Positions 1 through 5,569 of a stretch of 5,849 bases of DNA are shown in pieces. The position numbers and the translations under genes are program-made. The DNA comes from DASQWP01 sp050697555. Its GTDB lineage: Bacteria > Actinomycetota > Thermoleophilia > Gaiellales > Gaiellaceae. The number at the start of each line of letters is the position of its first letter. Positions within the stretch are counted from its first letter, which is position 1. The DNA lies in assembly GCA_050697555.1 (NCBI GenBank), contig JBOHAD010000111.1, positions 1 through 5,849 of the forward strand, in the 5' to 3' direction. The notes beneath the pieces are model-generated. The model worked only from the letters and a program-made list of their open reading frames with translations, was not told where the DNA came from and searched no databases.

Positions 1-2
1 AC

Positions 3-134
3 ATCCCGTGGTTCTTCCCCTTCGTCGCCTTCGCGCTCCTGGCGCCGGCGGTGGTGCGGGTGGCCGGGGCAGAAACCGCCGTCGATGAGCCGGCCGACGA
101 GCATCAGGTTCGAGAGCTCGTACCGGCTCGCTGA
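3..134 (+). CDS. C-terminal end of a membrane protein (partial)
   Basis: The frame is open from the left edge and stops at TGA 132-134, giving 43 residues. It begins IPWFFPFVAFALLAPAVVRV, an aromatic/proline-rich hydrophobic segment that looks like the last membrane helix of a polytopic protein, followed by an acidic, then mixed, cytosolic tail ending in VPAR. The 'PW..PF.AF.LL' pattern resembles the last helix of GT-C/GT87-like glycosyltransferases, and the next gene is of that class, so a tandem pair of such enzymes is possible; this is inference from a short fragment. Its TGA is part of TGAGG, which doubles as the likely Shine-Dalgarno of the next gene and suggests coupled translation. Confidence 0.55.
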   Translation: MPWFFPFVAFALLAPAVVRVAGAETAVDEPADEHQVRELVPAR

Positions 135-141
135 GGCTTCG

Positions 142-1401
142 GTGCGGCCGTGGGCCGCGCTCGCCCTCGGCCTCGTCCTGCTGACTTTCGCCTGGGCGGC
201 GCTCCATCTGCCCGCTTTCGACCGCTACCAGATCGTCGACACGCCGGTCTACGAGGACTACGGCGAGCGGATGGCGGACGGCGAGGTGCCCTACCGCGAC
301 TTCGAGGTCGAGTACCCGCCGGCGTCGCTCCCGCTCTTCTGGCTGCCGACGCTCGCTCCCGAGGAGCACTACGCCTCCGCCTTCGAGCTCCTCATGTGGG
401 GGTGCGCGGCGGCGGCGGTCGGCTTCGTCGCGCTCGCCCTGGCCGGAGTGGGCGCGAGACCAGCGCGGCTCTTCGCCGCCGCCGGGTTCGTGGGCCTGGC
501 GCCGCTCGCCCTCGGGACCGTGGTGCTCACGCGCTACGACCTCTGGCCGGCCGCGCTCACGGCGGCGGCGCTCGCCGCATTCGTCCGGGAACAGGGGCGG
601 CTCGCATTCGCTGCGCTCGCCCTCGCCGCCGCGGCGAAGATCTACGCCCTCGTCCTCCTGCCCCTCGTGCTCGTCTACGCCTGGCGGCGCTGGAGGCCGC
701 GTGAAGCCTGGACCGGGCTCGGAGTCTTCGTCGCCGTGCTCGCGCTGGTCGTCGGGCCTTTCCTGGTCGTCGCTCCGGCAGGTCTCTGGCAGAGCGTTAG
801 CGGCCAGCTCGGCCGCCCGCTCCAGATCGAGAGCCTGGCGGCCGCCGTCCTGCTCGCCGCGCACCGGCTCGGGTGGTACGAGCCGACCGTCGTCTCGACA
901 CACGGGTCCCAGAACCTCGCCGGCGGGCTGCCTGACGCGCTCGCCGTGACGCAGACGGTGCTCCAAGGACTCGCGCTCGTCGCCGTCTGGGCACTCTTCG
1001 CGCGCGGACGTGGCGGACCCGAGCGGCTCCTCCTTGCGTCGGCCGCAGCCGTGGTTGCTTTCGTGGCCTTCGGCAAGGTGCTCTCGCCGCAGTTCCTCAT
1101 CTGGCTCGTGCCCCTCGTCCCGCTCGTGGCCGGCGGCTCCGGGCTCGCCGCGTCCGCCGTGCTCGCCGCCGCGCTCGTGACGACGCACCTCTGGTTCCCG
1201 ACCCGCTACTGGGACGTGGTCGCGCTCGAGCCCGCCGGCTGGCTCGTGCTCGTGCGGGACGTCCTACTGGTCGCGCTCTTGGCGCTTCTGGTGGCCGCGC
1301 TCGCCCGCGGCAGGCGTCTGCCTGGGGAAAGGGGTCAGACCCCGTTACGCGAGCGTCGTGGAAGTGCGACGGCTTTCCGTTCGCCGGCGCGGAGATGCTG
1401 A
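142..1401 (+). CDS. GT87/DUF2029-type membrane glycosyltransferase (GT-C fold)
   Basis: A polytopic, Ala/Leu/Val-rich membrane protein of about 419 residues. After a first helix (about 6-21) comes the loop typical of this family: D33 in VDTPVYEDY, YRDF at 51-54 and EYPP at 57-60. RYDLWP at 131-136, KIYALVLLP further on, and SPQFLIWLVP at 315-324 before the last helices also fit. The family transfers mannose or another sugar from a polyprenyl-phosphate donor to envelope glycolipids or glycans on the outer face of the membrane; acceptor and sugar cannot be read here. I prefer GTG 142: GAGG at 133-136 lies 5 bases upstream and overlaps the previous stop. An ATG at 85 is in frame but would overlap the upstream gene by 50 bases and has no clear Shine-Dalgarno. 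The last 23 residues or so (Arg-rich, ending ARRC) are encoded by a palindromic repeat element, so the native C-terminus may have been replaced. Confidence 0.82.
   Translation: MRPWAALALGLVLLTFAWAALHLPAFDRYQIVDTPVYEDYGERMADGEVPYRDFEVEYPPASLPLFWLPTLAPEEHYASAFELLMWGCAAAAVGFVALALAGVGARPARLFAAAGFVGLAPLALGTVVLTRYDLWPAALTAAALAAFVREQGRLAFAALALAAAAKIYALVLLPLVLVYAWRRWRPREAWTGLGVFVAVLALVVGPFLVVAPAGLWQSVSGQLGRPLQIESLAAAVLLAAHRLGWYEPTVVSTHGSQNLAGGLPDALAVTQTVLQGLALVAVWALFARGRGGPERLLLASAAAVVAFVAFGKVLSPQFLIWLVPLVPLVAGGSGLAASAVLAAALVTTHLWFPTRYWDVVALEPAGWLVLVRDVLLVALLALLVAALARGRRLPGERGQTPLRERRGSATAFRSPARRC
1328..1349. repeat. Palindromic repeat, copy 1 (core GGGGTCAGACCCC)
   Basis: The core at 1331-1343 is an inverted repeat with 6-bp arms around a central A, followed by GTTACG. 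The 22 bases match copy 2, starting 101 bases downstream, in the same orientation with a single mismatch (A1330 versus C1431). This copy lies inside the coding frame of the glycosyltransferase. The form is like that of small REP/MITE-type intergenic palindromes; assignment to a family is inference. Confidence 0.75.
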
Positions 1402-1428
1402 TTGCGCCAGGGATCGGAGCCTGTGGCC

Positions 1429-1450
1429 AACGGGGTCAGACCCCGTTACG
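1429..1450. repeat. Palindromic repeat, copy 2 (longer arms)
   Basis: AACGGGGTC and GACCCCGTT form a perfect inverted repeat with 9-bp arms around a central A (1429-1447), followed by ACG as in copy 1. It sits between the convergent glycosyltransferase and YmdB-like genes, where a hairpin could act as a transcription barrier in both directions, although there is no T-tract. The two copies delimit a segment of about 120 bases (1331-1450) with no coding potential other than the borrowed glycosyltransferase tail. Confidence 0.75.
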
Positions 1451-1488
1451 GAACCGTCGCCGACTGCAACGACTCTCAGCGGCGGTTC
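1451..1488. terminator. Possible terminator stem-loop between convergent genes
   Basis: GAACCGTCGC (1451-1460) can pair with GCGGCGGTTC (1479-1488), giving a 10-bp stem with one G.U and an 18-base loop. It directly follows repeat copy 2 and overlaps the stop codon of the minus-strand gene. There is no T-run on either strand, so a classical intrinsic terminator is not shown; high-GC actinobacteria often use such tail-less hairpins. Confidence 0.3.
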
Positions 1489-2266
1489 AGTCGACCTGAA
1501 CGCGCAGCGTCTCGCAGGTCGTAGCGCGCCCGTTCTCGTCGCAGTCGATGACCACTCCCTCGATGCGGACGTCGCCGTCGGCGGGATGGAACCGCACGGG
1601 CATTCCTGTCCGCATACGCTGGATCGCCAGCTCGGCGCGGACGCCGATGACCGAGTCGTGCGGGCCCGTCATGCCCGCGTCCGTGATCGCCGCGGTTCCT
1701 CCCGGCAGCACCCTGGCGTCGTTCGTCTGCACGTGCGTGTGCGTCCCGATCACCGCCGTGACGCGGCCGTCGAGCATGCGGGCGAGGGCGACCTTCTCGC
1801 TCGTCGCCTCGGCGTGGAAGTCGACGACGACGACCGGCGCCTCCCGCCGCGCCTCCTCCACGAGCGCGTCGACCATCTGGAACGGGTGCACGACGACGTT
1901 GAGGAAGAGCGCGCCCAAGAGGTTGACGACCGCGACGCGCTCGCCGCCGCGCGACTCCACCACCGTGAGCCCGCGGCCCGGCGCGCGGTCGCCCATGTTG
2001 GCGGGCCGTACGAGGCGCGGGCTCTCCTCGAGGAGCGGCACGAGATCACGGTGGCGCCAGACGTGGTTGCCCGTCGTGACGACGTCGGCCCCCGCGGCCA
2101 GGAGCTTCTCCGCCAGCTTCGCCGTCAGGCCGATCCCGTCCGCTGCGTTCTCTCCGTTGACAACGCATACGTCAACGTCCAGCTCGTGCTTGAGCTCCTG
2201 GAGCCTTGCCTCCACGGCCCGTCGGCCCGGGGCTCCGAAGACGTCCGCGAGAAACAGGATTCGCGT
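1487..2266 (-). CDS. ymdB: YmdB-family (TIGR00282) metallophosphodiesterase
   Basis: A 259-residue cytoplasmic calcineurin-like phosphoesterase, close to the usual length of about 264. Relative to the ACG start, the expected metal-site residues are all present: D8 in LADVFGAPG, E39-N40 in NGENAADG, N67-H68 in TTGNHVW, H151 in DFHAEATSEK, and H176/H178 in GTHTHVQTND, followed by the family signature TDAGMTGP. Characterised members hydrolyse 2',3'-cyclic nucleotides and affect RNA metabolism; the exact substrate here is inferred. The start is unusual. The frame is open up to a TGA at 2291-2293 with no ATG, GTG or TTG before the catalytic D8. ACG 2266-2264 aligns with the family's initiator Met and has AAGGA (2278-2274) 7 bases upstream. 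The GTG at 2215 would delete D8 and the first beta strand. The Shine-Dalgarno overlaps the stop of the upstream gene, so the two are probably cotranscribed. Confidence 0.9.
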   Translation of the reverse strand, partial: TRILFLADVFGAPGRRAVEARLQELKHELDVDVCVVNGENAADGIGLTAKLAEKLLAAGADVVTTGNHVWRHRDLVPLLEESPRLVRPANMGDRAPGRGLTVVESRGGERVAVVNLLGALFLNVVVHPFQMVDALVEEARREAPVVVVDFHAEATSEKVALARMLDGRVTAVIGTHTHVQTNDARVLPGGTAAITDAGMTGPHDSVIGVRAELAIQRMRTGMPVRFHPADGDVRIEGVVIDCDENGRATTCETLRVQVD

Positions 2267-2277
2267 ACGCGAATCCT
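2256..2277. promoter_or_regulatory. 22-bp perfect palindrome over the ymdB start
   Basis: AGGATTCGCGT and its exact complement meet with no spacer, centred on the putative ACG start. Read on the minus strand, the left arm contains the AGGA of the Shine-Dalgarno and the right arm ends AATCCT, which could pair with it. As DNA it could be a dimer operator site; as RNA it could hide the ribosome binding site. It begins at the last base of the upstream gene's TAA (2279-2277). The palindrome is seen directly; its function is inferred. Confidence 0.55.
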
Positions 2278-3074
2278 TAGGAGGGGCTCGTCACCGAGGC
2301 GGCCGGGTGCACCTCGAGGTGGACGTGCTGGCCCTTGTCCTGCGTGTAGCGGGCGAGCCCGGCCCGCTCGACGCCCGAGAGGTCGATGATTCGGCCGACC
2401 TTCGTGCGGCCCGCCCTGACGGTCGAGCCGACGGTGAGGGCAGGATCGGGGCGGAGGTTCGTGAGCGAGACGACGACGCCCGGGTTCCCCGACGGCTGGA
2501 CGTCGATGCGGACGCCGTAGGCGCGTCCGTTGATGACCTGGTCGGTGATGGCGAGGACGCTGCCGTCGACCGGGGTGTAGACGTCCGTGTCCACGGGGGC
2601 GCCCACGTCGAGGCCGCCGGTCTGCGGGCCGACGCCGCCGTCCAGCAGGTAGAAGCGGAGGCTCGAGCCGTTCGAGCCGAAGAGCTTGCGGAGCAGCCGC
2701 GCGGCGAGCCCGGCGTTCGCCTGGGTTCCGACCGGCTCGAGGGCGAGGGCGCTCGTCCCGGCGGCGTGATACCCGATCGCCGTCACCCGGCTCTGGTTCA
2801 CGGGGAGCTGGATGCGGAGCGAGTCCTGCATGGCCACGACCTGGGGCCGCGGCGGGCCCGCCGGGAGCAGCCGGTTGGCCGGCGCGGGGCCTGTGAACGA
2901 GACCGTCGTCGGCGCGCCGGTTCCGAAGGCGGTGAGGACGAGCGTCACCAGGGAGACGCACACGACGACGATCAGGGCCGCCATCCTGCGCGCGCGACGG
3001 GCTTTCGTGCGCATCTCGTCGCGCCTCCGGTTCCGGGCACGGGCGGTCAGCCCGCTCGCGTGGGGCGTAGCCAT
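2277..3074 (-). CDS. Membrane-anchored degenerate LytM/M23-like protein
   Basis: From ATG 3074 this is a 265-residue protein: a basic, Arg-rich cytosolic segment, one membrane helix (about residues 32-50, starting MAALIVVVCV), then an extracytoplasmic part ending in a LytM-like beta fold (about 155-257) with GLDVGAP, DVYTPVDGSV and QHVHLEVHP. In active M23 peptidases zinc is held by HxGxD and HxH. Here the HxGxD position reads TGGLD, so the first His is lost while the Asp remains, and the usual 'YaHL' reads SLTNL; only HVH is intact. It is therefore probably a non-catalytic relative, perhaps a regulator or scaffold for envelope enzymes; that is inference. The start is uncertain. ATG 3074 lies 7 bases after a good promoter -10, as in leaderless mRNAs; ATG 3014 has GGAGG 9 bases upstream; ATG 3254 (325 residues) has AAGG 6 bases upstream, but 14 of its first 60 codons end in A/T, unlike the GC-ending body of the gene. 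Confidence 0.7.
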   Translation of the reverse strand: MATPHASGLTARARNRRRDEMRTKARRARRMAALIVVVCVSLVTLVLTAFGTGAPTTVSFTGPAPANRLLPAGPPRPQVVAMQDSLRIQLPVNQSRVTAIGYHAAGTSALALEPVGTQANAGLAARLLRKLFGSNGSSLRFYLLDGGVGPQTGGLDVGAPVDTDVYTPVDGSVLAITDQVINGRAYGVRIDVQPSGNPGVVVSLTNLRPDPALTVGSTVRAGRTKVGRIIDLSGVERAGLARYTQDKGQHVHLEVHPAASVTSPS

Positions 3075-3081
3075 CCGCGGC

Positions 3082-3110
3082 ACCGTAACGGAGGCGCCCT
3101 CCGCTTTCAA
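3082..3110 (-). promoter_or_regulatory. Candidate sigma-70-type promoter, leaderless configuration
   Basis: On the minus strand TTGAAA (3110-3105) and TACGGT (3087-3082) are separated by exactly 17 bases. They match the -35 consensus TTGACA at five of six positions and the actinobacterial -10 pattern TAnnnT. Seven bases after the -10 comes ATG 3074-3072, in frame with the LytM-like gene, so transcription would start at or next to the A of that codon. Such boxes also arise by chance, so this rests on spacing and position. Confidence 0.45.
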
Positions 3111-3254
3111 ACGCTCATGCGGCTCCGGCTGGAGCGCGAGCGCGCCATCAGTCGCGAAGGACCAGTCCTCCTCGACGCCCCAGAGGTCGATGACATTCCC
3201 GCGGTTTGCAGGGATTTCCCGCTCTCGGTCGTAGAGACGGGTTTGGGAAGCCAT

Positions 3255-3263
3255 TGCTAGCCT
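3255..3263 (+). promoter_or_regulatory. Weak extended -10 candidate for the ABC transporter
   Basis: TGC-TAGCCT has the TGn-TAnnnT form of an extended -10 element and would give a 5' leader of roughly 40 bases before the TTG start at 3312. No convincing -35 lies 16-18 bases upstream. Otherwise the divergent stretch 3075-3311 shows no clear operator or riboswitch, and its 3075-3254 part is an open extension of the minus-strand frame. Confidence 0.2.
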
Positions 3264-3311
3264 TGCGGGCGTGAACCCCGCTCCCTCTCACCGTGCCAGG
3301 GGCGGCGGACG

Positions 3312-3967
3312 TTGAACGGGACGCTTCTCTCCGCGCATGGGGTCGCGCGCCGGTACGGCCCGCACGTCGCGCTCGCTCCCACGAGCCTCGACGTGCGCGG
3401 CGGCGAGACGCTCGCTTTCATCGGGCCGAACGGGGCGGGTAAGTCGACTCTCCTCTCCATCCTCGCCGGCGCGCTCGAGCCGGACGAGGGAGCCGTGGTG
3501 GCGGCGGAGCCGGGGCCCCGCGTCGGCTGGGTGCCTCAGCGGCCCGCCCAGTACGCGAAGCTGACGCCCCGGGAGAATCTCGAGCTCTTCGCCCGCCTCG
3601 AGGGCGTCCCGGAGCCGAAGGCGCGGGCGCGACGGCTCCTCGAGCTCCTCGAGCTCCCGGACGACGATCGCGTCTCGGCGCAGCTCTCCGGCGGCAACCA
3701 GCAGCGGCTCAACCTCGCCGTGGCGCTCCTCGCCCAGCCGGACGTACTCCTTCTCGACGAGGCGACGGCCTCGCTCGACCCACGCCAGCGGCGCCGCTTC
3801 TGGGACGTCGCGCGCGCCGTGCGGGAGCGCGGCGGCGCCGTCGTCTTCGTGACCCAGAACCTCGAGGAGCTCGAGCGCTTCGCCGACCGCGTGGCCGTCC
3901 TGCTCGACGGCCGCATCGTCTTCGAGGGGACGCTCCCGCAGTACGAGGCCGAGCCCTCGGCGGACGT
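3312..3967 (+). CDS. ABC transporter ATP-binding protein (3' end lost in gap)
   Basis: The first 218 residues of an ABC ATPase: Walker A GPNGAGKST at 38-46, Q-loop Q76 in WVPQRP, signature LSGGNQQ at 125-131, Walker B VLLLDEA at 145-151, and D-loop SLD at 154-156. The switch histidine is replaced: VTQNLEELE has Q182 where VTH is usual. It energises the membrane partner encoded after the gap, probably for export, as expected for an ATPase beside an ABC-2 permease; the substrate is unknown. The start is TTG 3312; AGGGG at 3298-3302 lies 9 bases upstream and no better in-frame start was seen. The frame runs into the 100-N gap at YEAEPSAD, so the stop codon and a short C-terminus are missing. The continuous frame across the gap is not real. 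Confidence 0.88.
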
Positions 3968-4067
3968 NNNNNNNNNNNNNNNNNNNNNNNNNNNNNNNNN
4001 NNNNNNNNNNNNNNNNNNNNNNNNNNNNNNNNNNNNNNNNNNNNNNNNNNNNNNNNNNNNNNNNNNN
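3968..4067. other. Assembly gap (100 N)
   Basis: A run of exactly 100 N, the usual placeholder for a scaffold join of unknown length. It hides the 3' end of the ATPase gene, the start of the permease gene and anything between them. Confidence 0.99.
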
Positions 4068-4068
4068 C

Positions 4069-5412
4069 GCGATCGGGCTTCTCGTGCGCAAGGACCTGCG
4101 GGTGCTCGGGCGCTCGCCCTCCCTCGTCGGCGCGCTCATCCTGTATCCGCTCCTCTTCGCGGTCCTCGTCGGGCTCCTCGTCCGCTTCGCCGGGGACCGG
4201 CCGCGGGTCGCCTTCGTCGACCTCGACGACCTTCCGGCCGAGCTCACGATCGCCGACCAGACCTTCGACGTCGAGCGCGTGATCGCCCAGGTGAACGACA
4301 AGGCCGAGCTCGTACCGATGGAGGAGGAGGAGGCCGAGCGGGCGCTCGTGACGGGCGAGGTCGTCGCCGCCATCGTCGTGCCGCGCGGCTTCGCGGGTCG
4401 GCTCCGAGGCATGGTCGAGAGCCCGACGCTCGTCCTGCGCTTGGGGAGGGGCGGCCTCGCCGGGCGGGCGGAGCTCTCGACGCAAGCCCTCGTCTACCGG
4501 CTCAACCTGCTCCTCCAGGAGGCGTACATCTCAGCCAACCTCGAGTACGTCCAGCTGCTCGTCGAGGGCGGCGAGTCGGAGTTCCTCGGCAACGAGTTCG
4601 ACGTCGTCGGGCTCGAGGAGGCCGCGGAGATGTTGGACGAGCTCGAGGCGCAGACCGACGACCCGGAAGCGCTCGCGCGCGTGCGCGAGCTCTCGACCTT
4701 CGTGGACGAGGCGCTCCTGGCCCTGGGCCAGTCCGGCGACACGCTGCGCGCGACCGCGAACCCGATCGAGCTCGAGACCGACCGCGAGTCCGGTCGCACC
4801 TGGCTCCTGTCGGCGCAGCTCCAGTCGTACGCCCTCGCGCTCACGCTCGCCTTCGTCTCGATCCTGCTCGCCGCCGGGGCGATCGCGGCCGAGCGGGACG
4901 AGAACGTGGTAGGGCGGCTGGCGCGGGGCCTCGTGCCGCTGATCCAGCTCGTCGCCGCCAAGGTGGTCGTTGCCGCGCTCGTCGCGCTCGGCGTCGGGCT
5001 CGCGCTCGCGCTGGTCTTCGGGGTCGCGGCGGAAGTGGTGGGGATCGAGGGCGGAGAGCCCTGGGAGCGGCTGCCGCTCCTGGCCGTCGGGCTCGCGCTC
5101 GCGGGGGCGGCCTTCGGCGCTTTCGGCGTTCTGCTGGGCGTGCTCGCCCGCGAGTCCCGGACCGCGGTGCTCGTGGCGTTCCTCGTGGCTCTGCCCGTCG
5201 TCCTCATCGGACTCGTCCCCGAGGGGTCGGTCGAGGCGGCCGGCTGGATCTCCCAGGCGTTTCCCTTCGGGCACGCGCAGCGCTTCTTCGAGGCGGCGCT
5301 CTTCGATCTCGAGCCCTGGGGCGCACTCGCGCGAGAGGCGGCGTGGCTCGTCGGCATCGCAGCGGCGTTCGCGGCGCTGGCCCGGATGGGCGTGCGAAGA
5401 TTGCTGGCATGA
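4069..5412 (+). CDS. ABC-2 type transporter permease (5' end lost in gap)
   Basis: The frame is open from the gap edge (AIGLLVRKDLRVLGRSPSL) to TGA 5410-5412, so the true start probably lies in the gap; GTG 4084 is only the first possible internal start. Counting from GTG 4084, there is one helix at about 15-34, a large extracytoplasmic domain (about 38-240, acidic and helix-rich), then five or so helices at about 246-268, 284-312, 330-354, 360-378 and 418-434. This 1+5 plan, and the cytosolic ERDENVVGRLARG at 270-282 (the usual 'ERe.g...rl' coupling segment), are characteristic of ABC-2/ABC2_membrane_3 exporters. It should form the membrane channel for the upstream ATPase. Substrates of this class range from antibiotics to lipids and ions, and nothing here selects one. 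The stop codon lies inside a strong hairpin that begins the hemB spacer. Confidence 0.85.
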   Translation, partial: AIGLLVRKDLRVLGRSPSLVGALILYPLLFAVLVGLLVRFAGDRPRVAFVDLDDLPAELTIADQTFDVERVIAQVNDKAELVPMEEEEAERALVTGEVVAAIVVPRGFAGRLRGMVESPTLVLRLGRGGLAGRAELSTQALVYRLNLLLQEAYISANLEYVQLLVEGGESEFLGNEFDVVGLEEAAEMLDELEAQTDDPEALARVRELSTFVDEALLALGQSGDTLRATANPIELETDRESGRTWLLSAQLQSYALALTLAFVSILLAAGAIAAERDENVVGRLARGLVPLIQLVAAKVVVAALVALGVGLALALVFGVAAEVVGIEGGEPWERLPLLAVGLALAGAAFGAFGVLLGVLARESRTAVLVAFLVALPVVLIGLVPEGSVEAAGWISQAFPFGHAQRFFEAALFDLEPWGALAREAAWLVGIAAAFAALARMGVRRLLA

Positions 5413-5431
5413 GCATTTGCGCTCATGCCAG
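5404..5431 (+). terminator. Strong hairpin at the end of the permease gene
   Basis: CTGGCATGAGC (5404-5414) and GCTCATGCCAG (5421-5431) form a perfect 11-bp stem with loop ATTTGC, enclosing the permease stop codon. No T-run follows (GGGAAGGG), so it may be a tail-less terminator, an mRNA 3' stabiliser, or one state of a leader switch. Its 3' arm overlaps the strand GCCAGG that can pair with CCTGGC near the hemB start. Confidence 0.4.
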
Positions 5432-5569
5432 GGGAAGGGTGTCGGGAAACCGGGAGGTTTCCCGCGGGTCTCTGCGCGCGGAGCGCGCAGTAACTGGAGA
5501 AGAGGGGGTCCGTGGGGGAACATGGTTCCCCCGCGGGAGCGAGCCGAAGGTGAGCGACCTGGCGTAAGA
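5427..5569 (+). ncRNA. Highly structured RNA-like spacer/leader upstream of hemB
   Basis: Four further hairpins follow one another: 5443-5464 (9-bp stem, loop GGGA); 5472-5490 (8-bp stem, loop GGA); 5511-5535 (11 pairs with one G.U, loop ATG); 5543-5563 (GCC and AGGT pairing with ACCT and GGC, 2-base bulge). GCCAGG (5427-5432) can also pair with CCTGGC (5558-5563) to close a multibranch structure. The first and third hairpins are alike (GGGAA-type arm, complement, then CGCGGG), as if a two-hairpin unit had been duplicated. I could not match it to cobalamin or another named riboswitch consensus. It could be a cis-regulatory leader, an independent small RNA, or an intergenic repeat element. The pairings were found by eye, without energy calculation. 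Confidence 0.4.

Noticed and set aside
1487..2215. ymdB starting at GTG 2215
   Set aside because: This would remove the first beta strand and the metal ligand D8, which are intact in the upstream in-frame sequence.
1358..2389. A 343-residue + strand frame
   Set aside because: Another antisense shadow of the YmdB-like gene, His/Arg/Asp-rich with no recognisable motif.
1548..3260. A 570-residue + strand frame opposite the YmdB-like and LytM-like genes
   Set aside because: An antisense shadow common in GC-rich DNA. The sequence is Arg/Ser/Thr/Asp-rich with no domain, and the opposite strand carries clear family motifs.
3312..5567. A 751-residue continuous + strand frame from the ATPase to beyond the permease
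   Set aside because: It crosses the 100-N gap. After the gap the frame gives Arg-rich low-complexity sequence, while the real permease lies in another frame.
5413..5569. Cobalamin riboswitch, RNase P RNA, SRP RNA or tmRNA in the hemB spacer
   Set aside because: Their conserved core motifs could not be found; only generic hairpins are visible, so no named family is assigned.
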